Of a DNA stretch of 64,000 nt, positions 32,060-40,325 are shown in pieces. Where the stretch lies: contig NZ_QDDL01000005.1 of NCBI RefSeq assembly GCF_003097315.1, positions 186,001-250,000 of the forward strand. The letters run 5' to 3'. The notes below the pieces were generated by a model. The model did no database searches and had not been told where the DNA came from. It saw only the letters and a program-made list of their open reading frames with translations. Within the stretch, counting starts at the first letter, position 1, and each line of letters begins with the position of its first letter. Both the position numbers and the translations under genes were made by a program. Source of the stretch: Pelagibaculum spongiae. GTDB lineage: Bacteria; Pseudomonadota; Gammaproteobacteria; Enterobacterales; Pelagibaculaceae.

Positions 32060-32085
32060 ATTGGGGCGGATCAGCTGATTTCAAG
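32060..32085 (-). promoter_or_regulatory. Sigma32 heat-shock promoter for hslVU
   Basis: On the minus strand, CTTGAAA (32085-32079) is followed after 12 bases by CCCCAAT (32066-32060). This is very near the sigma32 consensus CTTGAAA-N11-16-CCCCAT. It leaves a leader of about 110 bases before the hslV TTG start. hslVU is a classic heat-shock operon, which supports the reading. Confidence 0.8.
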
Positions 32086-32730
32086 CGATACCGGCCAAGC
32101 AACTGATCTAGTCGTTGCACGGCTGCCAGCCTAGTGGTTATGACTGTGGCGAAGTGACAGGTTCACAGGAACCGAAAGGATCGCTCAAGCCAAGGGCCAG
32201 ACTGCAGCAACGGTAATTATGGCAGAGGAAACAGCAACAATAATGCCACACCTTATTGACAGATTTATCTGCATGGTGACTTATAACGCCAAGGGCGAGT
32301 AACTAATGTTGGTAGATGGAAATGATTTCAAAGATTTGGGCTGAGCAGCTGACAGAGATGGGATACGGCACAGGACATGGGGTGAGCCTGAATCTGGAAT
32401 GAATCTTGATCGGTTTAATATTGTCGTCGGCGCGAATAATTCGTCTAATTAAAGATTACCAGTAGTCAGAGGAAGGTATTGGCTTTCATCTCGACTAGCT
32501 GCTTGGTTCAACTGGAAAGAGTAAAAATGAAACCAAACTATTTGCCGAACAAAGCGGCACCATTTAAGACAAAGTAAAATTCTGTAAAAAAGCGGTTGAA
32601 ATTATGAACCGGAAAAATTCCGAGTGGAAGAATATCGTTCAGTTTAATGATCTTTGTGTGAAAATATTTTCACATATTAAAAAGTAAAATTTTATTGAGT
32701 AGAAGAGAGTGTTTTTTAAGGGATACGAAA
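32086..32730. other. Gene-free stretch upstream of hslVU
   Basis: About 645 bases hold no supported gene. A minus-strand frame of 29 codons (ATG near 32273) would give a hydrophobic peptide, but it has no clear ribosome site. The rest is broken in all frames and looks like decayed sequence. Many genomes have ftsN or argS here; I do not see them. Confidence 0.4.
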
Positions 32731-33627
32731 TTACTGCTCAGGGGTAATAAAAAGAAAATCCCAATCTTGCGCAACAGCAACCTGACCATGCCTTCTAACG
32801 CTAGAGATTTTTTTCAGGTTGATCGTTTTTACTAGCCAGTTGCTATCGGTATGGTTATCTAATAAAGCCTTCCCACTGGCCAATACTCCATCATCAGGCA
32901 AGCCGATGTCTGGCCATGCATAGACACCGGCATGCCCCAAACTCTGGTCGATTAGTTGATTAAAGCTGGTTGCAGGAAAGTTCTGGTTATTAATTACTGC
33001 CTGAGCAACCGGCAGTTGATTTTCTAAAGCGCGAGCACGGCAGCTCATACGAACTCGCTCAAAACCGGCAACGCTATCGGTGCAGCTGGGTACCAAAATT
33101 AATTCAGCACCGGCTTGTTGCAACGCTCGACTTTGAGTTGGAAATTCGCTGTCATAACAAATGACTACCGCGAATTTAATTCCGTTATGTTCAAAGATTT
33201 TAAGATTTAAGCTATTACTCAGATTTAACGATTTTTCCAACCGCGTGCTGTGAATTTTATCTTGAAAATCACAAAGGCCCTTTTCAGAAAAAACATAACT
33301 GCGATGGAGCATTCCTAAGTCGGTTTCCACCACAATTCCCGGTGCCACAATGCTGATTTTATGTGCCACAGCGAGTTGTTGAAACAAGCGACAGAACGGA
33401 TCGACTTGAAGTTGCAGCTGCTGTATTTGCTGTTGAAAAGTTGCTTTTGGCCATTGCCCGGTGAGTTCTAGCGCACCGTATTCTGCAAAACACAGTAGCT
33501 CCGCACCTTGAGAAACCGCATCCGATACCCGTTGCTGCTGTAGTTGTGAATAACTTTCAAAGCTTGAACAGTGAATCGCTGGGTGTTGCGCGATGGCAAG
33601 CGTCAGCTGACTGGGTGCTTGTGACAT
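32731..33627 (-). CDS. Carbon-nitrogen hydrolase (nitrilase superfamily)
   Basis: The product is 298 aa from ATG 33627, with AAGGA 4 bases upstream. The Glu-Lys-Cys triad of the superfamily is visible: Glu in CFAEYGALEL, Lys in DFQDKIHSTRLEK, Cys in VVICYDSEFP. The substrate is an amide or nitrile-derived compound that cannot be named from sequence; the family includes omega-amidases and N-carbamoyl hydrolases. It stands alone, divergent from the DUF606 pair. Confidence 0.9.
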   Translation of the reverse strand: MSQAPSQLTLAIAQHPAIHCSSFESYSQLQQQRVSDAVSQGAELLCFAEYGALELTGQWPKATFQQQIQQLQLQVDPFCRLFQQLAVAHKISIVAPGIVVETDLGMLHRSYVFSEKGLCDFQDKIHSTRLEKSLNLSNSLNLKIFEHNGIKFAVVICYDSEFPTQSRALQQAGAELILVPSCTDSVAGFERVRMSCRARALENQLPVAQAVINNQNFPATSFNQLIDQSLGHAGVYAWPDIGLPDDGVLASGKALLDNHTDSNWLVKTINLKKISSVRRHGQVAVAQDWDFLFITPEQ

Positions 33628-33805
33628 AGATTCCTTCACTTGATACAGAGCCTTATTAAGCGCAGTTTCCCGCGTTGCTGATTACCGGTCAATCAGAAAA
33701 AAGGTAAACTGCGCGCCACTCCAGCCATTCAGCTTTAAGTTTTTTTTAGCCAATAGCAGAGTGAATAGGTTGTAAATAATAGATTGAGTTAAAAGGAATG
33801 TTTGC

Positions 33806-34267
33806 ATGGCCGTTCGTGCGCAAGACTGGATTTTAGCCCTAGCCGCTGGCGGTATGCTGGCGTTATTGATTGATTTTAATGGTGAGGTAGCCGGTTACGC
33901 TTCACCGACAATTTCCTCATGGGTTGCCCATGGCATTGGTTCAATCGCTGCCTTGCTTTTGGTCATCGGTGCGATGTTTTTTAGTAAAGCGCCGAGCAAA
34001 ACCAAAACCCGAGGCCATATTCCATGGTGGGCTTGGTTAGGCGGCATACCTGGCGGTATTACGGTAGCTCTGGCCGGAGTGACGGTGATTAGTGAAGTTG
34101 GCGTATCCGGAACCATTACCTTGGGTCTGGTTGGCCAGGTTCTATTTGGTATGGTCTGTGATCATTTTGGTTGGTTGGGCGTGCCTAAAAAACCATTTAA
34201 AGTCAGAGATATTTATGTTGTGTTATGTGTGCTTGCGGGCACTTGCTTGATTGTTTTTGCGGGCTAG
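33806..34267 (+). CDS. DUF606/YdcZ-type DMT transporter subunit
   Basis: A 153-aa inner-membrane protein with five predicted helices. The motif HIPWWAWLGGIPGGITV, then GTITLGLVGQVLFGMVCDHFGWLGVP, is the signature of the DUF606 (YdcZ) branch of the drug/metabolite transporter superfamily. The next gene is a second DUF606 protein, so the two probably form a heterodimer. The substrate is unknown. Confidence 0.87.
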   Translation: MAVRAQDWILALAAGGMLALLIDFNGEVAGYASPTISSWVAHGIGSIAALLLVIGAMFFSKAPSKTKTRGHIPWWAWLGGIPGGITVALAGVTVISEVGVSGTITLGLVGQVLFGMVCDHFGWLGVPKKPFKVRDIYVVLCVLAGTCLIVFAG

Positions 34268-34288
34268 ACAGCCAGCCTGGAGAGAAAA

Positions 34289-34813
34289 ATGTTAAGTGCA
34301 ATGGTATTACTCGCCGCTTTCAATGGTTTGCTGGTTGGCTTGAGCCGAGCTTTTAATGCACGTTTAAGTGCAGAGTTTGGCCCCTTTAAGGCTTCTCTGA
34401 CCAATCATTTGGTAGGCTTTGCCCTAGTCAGTGTATTTCTAGTGATTGGCTCACTCACCGCAGTGGAGTTAGGTTTTATTAGCTCGTCCGATGCCGAAAA
34501 AAGTGCCTGGCTGGGACTGTTAAATACACCACTGTATGCTTTTTTAGGGGGTGCAGTTGGCGCGGTTTTTGTTGCAATCAACAGTTACGTTTTAGTACGA
34601 CTCGGTGCTGCAAGATCTGCTATTTTGGTCGTCAGTGGCCAGATGGTGGGTGGTGTCTTGCTAGATATTTCTGGCCAGACCGGCTGGCAAATGCTGGCCA
34701 ATGCTGCGGGTGTCACCTTGATTATTTACGGCATTTATTTGTCAGTCGATAAACCGCAGAAAACCGATAAAAAACAACCGAATTCTACAGAATACTTAAA
34801 AGAGAGCGCTTGA
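34289..34813 (+). CDS. DUF606/YdcZ-type DMT transporter subunit
   Basis: A 174-aa protein with five helices, paralogous to the gene 21 bases upstream; GAGAGAAAA precedes the ATG. The blocks NGLLVGLSRAFNARLSAEFGPFKASLTNHLVGF and GAVGAVFVAINSYVLVRLGAARSAILVVSGQM are DUF606-like. The tail is hydrophilic. Probably the second half of a small two-protein exporter, co-transcribed with YjjX. Confidence 0.87.
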   Translation: MLSAMVLLAAFNGLLVGLSRAFNARLSAEFGPFKASLTNHLVGFALVSVFLVIGSLTAVELGFISSSDAEKSAWLGLLNTPLYAFLGGAVGAVFVAINSYVLVRLGAARSAILVVSGQMVGGVLLDISGQTGWQMLANAAGVTLIIYGIYLSVDKPQKTDKKQPNSTEYLKESA

Positions 34814-34818
34814 ACAGA

Positions 34819-35367
34819 ATGAGTCTTTCAAAGCAGATTTCAGCGATTGTTGGTTCTAAAAATCCGGTAAAAATTAGTGCTGCCAAGCTAGCATTAGCAA
34901 CTATTTTTCCAGATGCAGAGATTGTTTGTGATGGCATTTCCGCACCCTCTAATGTGCCAGACCAGCCAATGACTGAAGCAGAAACCCGCCAGGGTGCAAT
35001 CAACCGGGTAGAGTTTTGTCAAAAACAATCCACAGCGGATTATTATTTTGCCATGGAAGGTGGCGTTGACCGTTTTCCACAAGGCCCGGCGACCTTTGCT
35101 TTTGTTGCAATAGCTCACCAAAACAATTTATCGGTAGGTCGCAGCACCAACCTGCCGTTGCCCAAGCAAGTATTTGAGGCCTTGCAGCAAGGTGAAGAAC
35201 TCGGCCATGTAATGGACCGGTTATTTAACACTGAAAATATCAAGCAGAAAGGTGGCGCGATTGGTTTGCTCACCAATGGCCATGCAACCCGGGAAAGCAT
35301 TTACACCCAAGCGCTTATTTTGGCCATGGCACCATTTTTACATCCGGATTTGTATGATTTTTCGTAG
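34819..35367 (+). CDS. yjjX: Inosine/xanthosine triphosphatase (YjjX family)
   Basis: House-cleaning pyrophosphohydrolase or phosphatase that removes ITP and XTP. The product is 182 aa if started at ATG 34819; TTG 34810 is the other option. The blocks GSKNPVKISAAKLAL, VPDQPMTEAETRQGAINR, AMEGGVDRF and GHVMDRLFNTENIKQKGGAIGLLT are diagnostic. It sits directly after the DUF606 pair with almost no gap, likely in one operon. Confidence 0.92.
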   Translation: MSLSKQISAIVGSKNPVKISAAKLALATIFPDAEIVCDGISAPSNVPDQPMTEAETRQGAINRVEFCQKQSTADYYFAMEGGVDRFPQGPATFAFVAIAHQNNLSVGRSTNLPLPKQVFEALQQGEELGHVMDRLFNTENIKQKGGAIGLLTNGHATRESIYTQALILAMAPFLHPDLYDFS

Positions 35368-35448
35368 GTTTGATAAGTCGAAAGCGTAATCAGGCATTTT
35401 TAAATTTATTGCTAGATATCTGATTTCGTTAACACTCGTCAAACCTAC
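35364..35448. repeat. Dispersed palindromic repeat, copy 2
   Basis: Arms GTAGGTTTGATAAGTCG (from 35364) and TCTGATTTCGTT, then ACTCGTCAAACCTAC (35419-35448) form an imperfect palindrome. The right arm matches copy 1 at 29979-30008 with few changes. It begins at the yjjX stop. Confidence 0.75.
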
Positions 35449-35466
35449 ATCAGTGAGTTTATTTTG

Positions 35467-36180
35467 ATGAAGCACCAATCAATGAAGCACCAATCAATGA
35501 AGTACCAGTGGATTTTATTTGACGCTGATGAAACCTTATTTCATTTCGATGCATTCAAAGGCATGAAATTAATGTTTTCTCGCTTGGATATTAATTTTTC
35601 ACAGCAAGATTTCCAGCAATACCAAGCGGTTAATAAACCTTTATGGGTTGACTACCAAAATGGTGATATCACAGCGCACCAGCTCCAAACTATTCGCTTT
35701 CAAGCTTGGGCAGATAAGCTTGAAATCTCTACCGATCGGCTAAATGAGTTATTTTTGAATGCGATGGCCGACACTTGTCAGCCATTAGAGGGTGTGCCAG
35801 AAATGCTGCAGCAGCTGTTTGGCAAGGTAAAAATGGGCATTATCACTAATGGCTTTACCCAACTGCAGCAGATCCGTTTACAGCGCACCGAGCTAGAAAA
35901 GTATTTTGATTTGCTAGTGATTTCTGAACAAGTCGGCTTTGCCAAACCTGACTCAAAGATTTTTCAATATGCTTGGGATAAAATGGGTCAGCCTGAAAAG
36001 TCTCAGGTACTGATGGTTGGTGATAACTCCAGTTCTGATATTTTAGGCGCCAACCGGTTTGGTTTTGATAGTTGTTGGTATAACGCTAAGCAGCAACCCC
36101 CGGCCAAAGATGAACAAGGGCAGCCGATTGACATGACGTTACAAGTTACTAATTATCCACAGTTGATGAATCAAATATAA
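35467..36180 (+). CDS. yjjG: Pyrimidine 5'-nucleotidase YjjG (HAD superfamily)
   Basis: HAD phosphatase that dephosphorylates pyrimidine monophosphates, including non-canonical ones. The product is about 237 aa. Motif I is FDADETLFHFD, motif II is GIITNGFT, the motif III Lys is in GFAKPDSKIF, and motif IV is MVGDNSSSDILGA. The 5' end is a 15-base tandem repeat giving three possible starts (35467, 35482, 35497; MKHQS, MKHQS, MKYQW). The third fits the family N-terminus best. Confidence 0.92.
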   Translation: MKHQSMKHQSMKYQWILFDADETLFHFDAFKGMKLMFSRLDINFSQQDFQQYQAVNKPLWVDYQNGDITAHQLQTIRFQAWADKLEISTDRLNELFLNAMADTCQPLEGVPEMLQQLFGKVKMGIITNGFTQLQQIRLQRTELEKYFDLLVISEQVGFAKPDSKIFQYAWDKMGQPEKSQVLMVGDNSSSDILGANRFGFDSCWYNAKQQPPAKDEQGQPIDMTLQVTNYPQLMNQI

Positions 36181-36202
36181 TATTCTAAAGAGAGATTAAA
36201 TT

Positions 36203-36316
36203 ATGTTCATAATGAAAATGTTGGCAGGAGTTGTTTTATTCTTAGTACTCCATTATCTATATCGAGTTATTACCGCTAAATTGAATGAAAAAGAGAAAAT
36301 TTCGAAGAAGAAATAG
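36203..36316 (+). CDS. Small single-helix membrane protein
   Basis: A 37-aa frame, MFIMKMLAGVVLFLVLHYL then a basic tail KLNEKEKISKKK, with AGAGAG 8 bases upstream. One helix (about residues 3-23) and a positive-inside tail make it plausible as a small membrane protein. No family recognised. Confidence 0.4.
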   Translation: MFIMKMLAGVVLFLVLHYLYRVITAKLNEKEKISKKK

Positions 36317-36550
36317 TCGCATAGATCTATTTAGCAAGGTAAAAATTGGCCAGCCTGAAAAGCCTGCTGTCAGTTCTGGTTTAAGTTCAAGCCAGAGCTA
36401 CTTTTTACAGATAAAAAAGACTTATCAATTATTGAGCAGTATTTCGCTCAAAAATTAGCTCTCCAGCTATTAATGAGAAGTATCTTGCTCATAAAGTAAA
36501 AGTTATGCTGTTTTTGAGTAATATACTTCTCAATTTGATCGAGTGACTCT

Positions 36551-36922
36551 GTGAATAGCCTGACAGTTCAGATCTTCCATTCCGGACAGTGGCATGATGC
36601 AGCGAAGCTAGATGTATTGCAGCCAGAGAGTGGGTTCGCTGGGCCGGTAGCGCTGGGTTATTTGGATGATTATGCGGTGGCACAGTTGGATCGGGATGAC
36701 TTGCATGCGTGTAGCTTACGGTTACCGGTACAGTTGATGTTACCCCACAGAAATCCTCACTGATTCGGCTTTCTGCAAGATATTATGCCCGCTGGATCTG
36801 GGTTAACCAGCTATCTCTGGGGCATTTGCCACAAAATCAGCAAGATTTCCCTTTGTTACAACCATGCCGCAACCGGATTATCTTCTCTAGATCAGAAAAT
36901 GAAAGATTGGAATTTATTATGA
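36551..36922 (+). pseudogene. hipA: hipA N-terminal remnant
   Basis: The frame starting at 36551 (GTG or nearby) gives a HipA-type N-terminal domain: LTVQIFHSGQWHDAAKL, GYLDDYAVAQLD and SLRLPVQL. At 36761 a TGA replaces the expected Trp codon, and the same frame continues with the family motif FGFLQDIMPAGSG before it ends. The kinase domain is gone. This is the broken toxin of a HipBA pair. Confidence 0.75.
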
Positions 36923-37212
36923 AAAAATTAACCAGTGCTGAGCGAGAAGCGTTGCTGCTGGAATTACTCGATAAATTGTATAAAAAAGAAATGACTCAAG
37001 GGAAGGTGTCAAGATATTTGCGTAAAGATTATTTAGAATTCAATCAAGATAAATATGCAAAGCTGGTAAAGATTAGCCGTCGTACACTATCTGATATTGA
37101 AAACGATACCGGCCAGCAAACGCAAATGGTATTAAATAAAGCTTTTCGCCCATTTAATATCCAAATGCAGTTAGTGCCGACCGATATTTCAGTGCTGAAT
37201 AATATTTTGTAA
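36919..37212 (+). CDS. HTH protein, likely HipB-type antitoxin
   Basis: The product is 97 aa from ATG 36919. After a charged N-terminus (TSAEREALLLELLDKLYKKEMTQGKVSRYLR), a helix-turn-helix reads YAKLVKISRRTLSDIENDTGQQTQMVLNKAFRPF, typical of XRE regulators paired with HipA. It directly follows the hipA remnant, so it probably is the surviving DNA-binding antitoxin and may only act as a repressor now. Confidence 0.75.
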   Translation: MKKLTSAEREALLLELLDKLYKKEMTQGKVSRYLRKDYLEFNQDKYAKLVKISRRTLSDIENDTGQQTQMVLNKAFRPFNIQMQLVPTDISVLNNIL

Positions 37213-37224
37213 ATTGATCGATAA

Positions 37225-38259
37225 TTAATTCATACAACACTTTTTGTATTTCTTACCGCTGCCACATGGGCAAGCGTCATTGCGACCGATTTTCTGACCT
37301 TCGGTGCGCACCTGTTTTGGCGCAGAAGCCCAGGCTGCTTCTGGAGCGGCGGCGGCTAACTTGTCCATGACTTCAAAGTCATCGCCTAATTCAGGGAAAG
37401 CTTGTTTGAATGCATCTTTCTGGCCGGGAATATTGGCAAAAGCTTTTAGCGGTTCTGGTTGGAAGCAGGCCCAGCTTTCGGTTTCGGCAAATACATTATT
37501 GATCAGATATTGCTCATCTGGATTAATCCAGTGATCGCCTGCGCCATGCTGCAGTGCTTTTTCGACATCATCTAGCTTATAAAAATCTTCATCGACCAGT
37601 TGCTGTTCAAATGCGTTGTGGATATCTGGCAGTTGTGACTGCATATTGAGCAGTACGCAGCAACGAATCAATTCGCCCCAAACCACTGACTTTTTACCTT
37701 CCAGACCGCCTTGCAACAAGTGAATCAAATACTCTTTCAATTGGTCAGCTGTCAGCTGCTGTTGGTAATTTAAGGTCACCAGGCTGTTTAAAGCACAAGC
37801 ACGAATGTAAGGATTAGCTTCGGTATCTTCGATCAATTGTTTGATCAGGTGTAGGTCACCGTTATAAGTCGATGCTAGCATACGCGGGTAGGCATCTGGC
37901 ACGATATCGCCCAGCAAATCTGCAGCCAAACCTAGCGGCAAATGCCCTAGTTGTAATAACAGCGGGAAGGCTTTTTTCTCAGCAAACTGCGCCAGAAGGT
38001 AGCTAGAGAACAGCAAAAATGTGCCGTCTTCATCAATCACTTTTTGTGGCAAGGTCAGCGCTTGTTGTAAGCCATCGAGCAAGCGAGGAGTAACTTCATC
38101 TCTACGATCAATCGCCTGTTGCAGGGCTACTTTTGGATAATAGCTCTGGTGAAACTCGCTCAATTCTTTGATCAGATCATCAAGAGATAACGGCAGAGTC
38201 GGCTGCTGCCGAGCGCTTGAGGCTTCAAAAGGGGCTTCAACTGGCAATTCAACGGTCAT
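37225..38259 (-). CDS. DUF1186 and SEC-C zinc-motif protein
   Basis: The product is 344 aa. Most of the protein is a helical repeat of DUF1186 type (LDDLIKELSEFHQSYYPKVALQQAIDRRDEVTP, and the GDIVPDAYPRMLASTYNGDL block). The last 20 residues are a SEC-C zinc motif, NDACPCGSGKKYKKCC, also found at the SecA C-terminus. The function is unknown; SEC-C tails often bind metal and partner proteins or nucleic acids. Confidence 0.85.
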   Translation of the reverse strand: MTVELPVEAPFEASSARQQPTLPLSLDDLIKELSEFHQSYYPKVALQQAIDRRDEVTPRLLDGLQQALTLPQKVIDEDGTFLLFSSYLLAQFAEKKAFPLLLQLGHLPLGLAADLLGDIVPDAYPRMLASTYNGDLHLIKQLIEDTEANPYIRACALNSLVTLNYQQQLTADQLKEYLIHLLQGGLEGKKSVVWGELIRCCVLLNMQSQLPDIHNAFEQQLVDEDFYKLDDVEKALQHGAGDHWINPDEQYLINNVFAETESWACFQPEPLKAFANIPGQKDAFKQAFPELGDDFEVMDKLAAAAPEAAWASAPKQVRTEGQKIGRNDACPCGSGKKYKKCCMN

Positions 38260-38477
38260 AAGGAGTTCTTCGGTGCTGCTGATTCAATAAGGGCATCTAT
38301 TTTCCGGCAACTAGAAGCAAAATGCCAATTTGGCAGATTGATGGCGATAGCAGTTTTTGCTTGAATGACCGTTATCAACTCAAGGTTGCACTAAAAAATG
38401 CATCAGTTTTGTAGATACTGCCAAAAGAAATCTACTATCAGAGTTTTAAAGGATGTATTACTCGTTCAGCGAAATAA

Positions 38478-39230
38478 TTAGCTATTTTTGGCTGTATACT
38501 TTTGATGCTTTTGACACATTTTCATTATTTTTTGTGGTGTCCAGAGAAGGTGATGGCTGTTAAAATAACCTGCGCTATACCCAATACCGCCTGCACGTAA
38601 AACTCTCGCAACGATGGTTGCGCAGTTCTTTCTTACCACTCGATAATGAGAGTTCTCTTTTTTCATTATGCTATACCATTCATCGATCATTGCCTGTCGA
38701 TTTAAACCAGTCAAATTAATTCGCCATGGTTGCTTATATTGTTTTGGAGTAATTCCTAATGATTCAGGAGATAGCATTTTATTAATTCTTAGAAGTTGAG
38801 CTTCTTCACTAGAATCATAATCCCATAATACTTCATGAACACCAAAAAAAGTATGTGCTTGCCTATTTTCAATTATTTCATAAAAAAAATCAGGATTTTC
38901 GGCAATTTCAGGATTTTGTCGCAGCCATGTAGCTGAAAGACTCGACATCGCTGTAAATGAGACCCTCTCAGCTTTTTGATCAGCCATGAAGTTTGTGCAT
39001 TGGATTGCTGATTTTTTTCTTCCTGGCAGAATATCGCTCATTCCAGCACCACCTTTTCCGGGCCACCAGCTTACATAATTTGAAGAAGATATCTTGTCAT
39101 TTTCATTGATTATCTGAACTGCAGCATGGCCATATGCACCAACACCATGTGAATTATTTGATGCACTAGAAATATCAAATGGAAGCCATATATAAACAGT
39201 ACAATCAGTACCATTGAAGAAATCTGACAT
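38478..39230 (-). CDS. Predicted permuted papain-fold cysteine hydrolase
   Basis: I start at ATG 39230 (250 aa), with AGGTGGG upstream. An N-terminal His strand, GAYGHAAVQII, is followed by YVSWWPGKGGAGM. A distant C-terminal cysteine lies in RVVRKNCATIVARVLRAGG. His before Cys is the permuted NlpC/P60 or DUF4105-like arrangement. No signal peptide. A role as a secreted toxin or effector is possible but unproven; no immunity partner is obvious. AT-rich compared with neighbours. Confidence 0.6.
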   Translation of the reverse strand: MSDFFNGTDCTVYIWLPFDISSASNNSHGVGAYGHAAVQIINENDKISSSNYVSWWPGKGGAGMSDILPGRKKSAIQCTNFMADQKAERVSFTAMSSLSATWLRQNPEIAENPDFFYEIIENRQAHTFFGVHEVLWDYDSSEEAQLLRINKMLSPESLGITPKQYKQPWRINLTGLNRQAMIDEWYSIMKKENSHYRVVRKNCATIVARVLRAGGIGYSAGYFNSHHLLWTPQKIMKMCQKHQKYTAKNS

Positions 39231-39605
39231 AAAAAACCCACCTTGATTGAAACGAGTAATCAATACAAAAGCAACGATACAACATAAGCTTATCATTTGT
39301 AATAAAAAAAGATCTCCGGTATTTTTTTTAGCTCATGCGGCTTGAAACTTGTGTTTAATTCATGGGCGTACCAAACAAAATCTAGTGAAGTGTTAATAGT
39401 TCAACGAAAACCACCTTCAAAGTCGCTCAGAAGTCAGACAATACTTTTTTGGAAAGTAATGGCGGTTTATTTTCCATGCGCTTAAATAGCGAGTATTTAT
39501 TGCTTCTACAAATAAATGAAGTTTTTTTTAAAAAGACACTTGCATTTGCCATCAAAAAAAATTTAATCGCCTGCTTAACATTTATTTAAATAGGTCGAAA
39601 ACCGC
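39231..39605. other. Gene-free stretch before a dead transposase
   Basis: No gene recognised. The part near 39530-39600 looks like the AT-rich leader of the transposase remnant that follows; I could not identify its inverted repeats. Confidence 0.35.
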
Positions 39606-40248
39606 ATGAATGAAACCTTGACGATTAAAGCGATTGCTGCTGAACGATTTCCCTTGTGGAAAAGATCATGCATCGGCATCGATGATATCAATTTCATTCG
39701 CCATGGGTTACTTCGATGCATAGGTTCGGCGCACAGTGGTCGTCACTATCTGCAGATCACCGATGAAATATATGGCGAGGCTATTCGCCACTCGAACTAT
39801 TTTAATTCTTTAAAGTCAAAAAGACGAATGAAAATGGTAAAGGCAGTAGAAAAACAAAGCTATAAATTGCAGAGCCAAGCATTGTCTGCTTTGGGTATGG
39901 ATTATCTAAAACAATTTCCTGAACTTAAAGAATATAAAGTTGAAGCAGCTGACGGTCATTTTGTACAGAACGCTTGTCACACAGAAAAAAAACATCAAAG
40001 GCAAAGTTCTTGCGGCAGGTTTTATTTATGCTTTAAACCACAGGAATGGCCTTCTTAGGCTGCTCTGTGTGGTGACGAATGGAACGAATCGGCATCAGGA
40101 AATTCCGGCGTTACGCAGCTATATTGAGCAGCAGGATGACAAAAAGAATACAGAGAAAAAACAGCTCTATGTTTTCATTTCCGGGTTTTCTGTCACCATT
40201 CCTGCCACCACTTTTATGAAACCAAGTGAGACATTAAGAAAACCCTAG
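39606..40248 (+). pseudogene. Degenerate DDE transposase remnant
   Basis: The first 127 or so codons from 39606 give a transposase N-terminus (QLP-like region, first Asp in VEAADGHFV). After a frameshift near 39985-39995 the other frame continues with KVLAAGFIYALNHRNGLL, a conserved strand of IS4-like transposases, and HQEIPALRSYIE. The frame stops at 40248 well short of full length. It is an old, non-functional insertion beside the yicC terminator. Confidence 0.75.
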
Positions 40249-40253
40249 AAAAT

Positions 40254-40292
40254 AAAAAAGCCGCTGTTTATTTAAATAACAGCGGCTTAATG
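40254..40292 (-). terminator. Bidirectional terminator after yicC
   Basis: A stem AGCCGCTGTTA/TAACAGCGGCT flanked by A-rich and T-rich runs lies between the yicC stop and the transposase remnant. Confidence 0.85.
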
Positions 40293-40325
40293 TGTTTTTA
40301 AAACAGCGATAAACGCTGAGAAACT

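Noticed and set aside
32184-32273. 29-codon hydrophobic peptide frame (minus)
   Set aside because: No Shine-Dalgarno and surrounding sequence is broken in all frames; a hydrophobic short frame can arise by chance.
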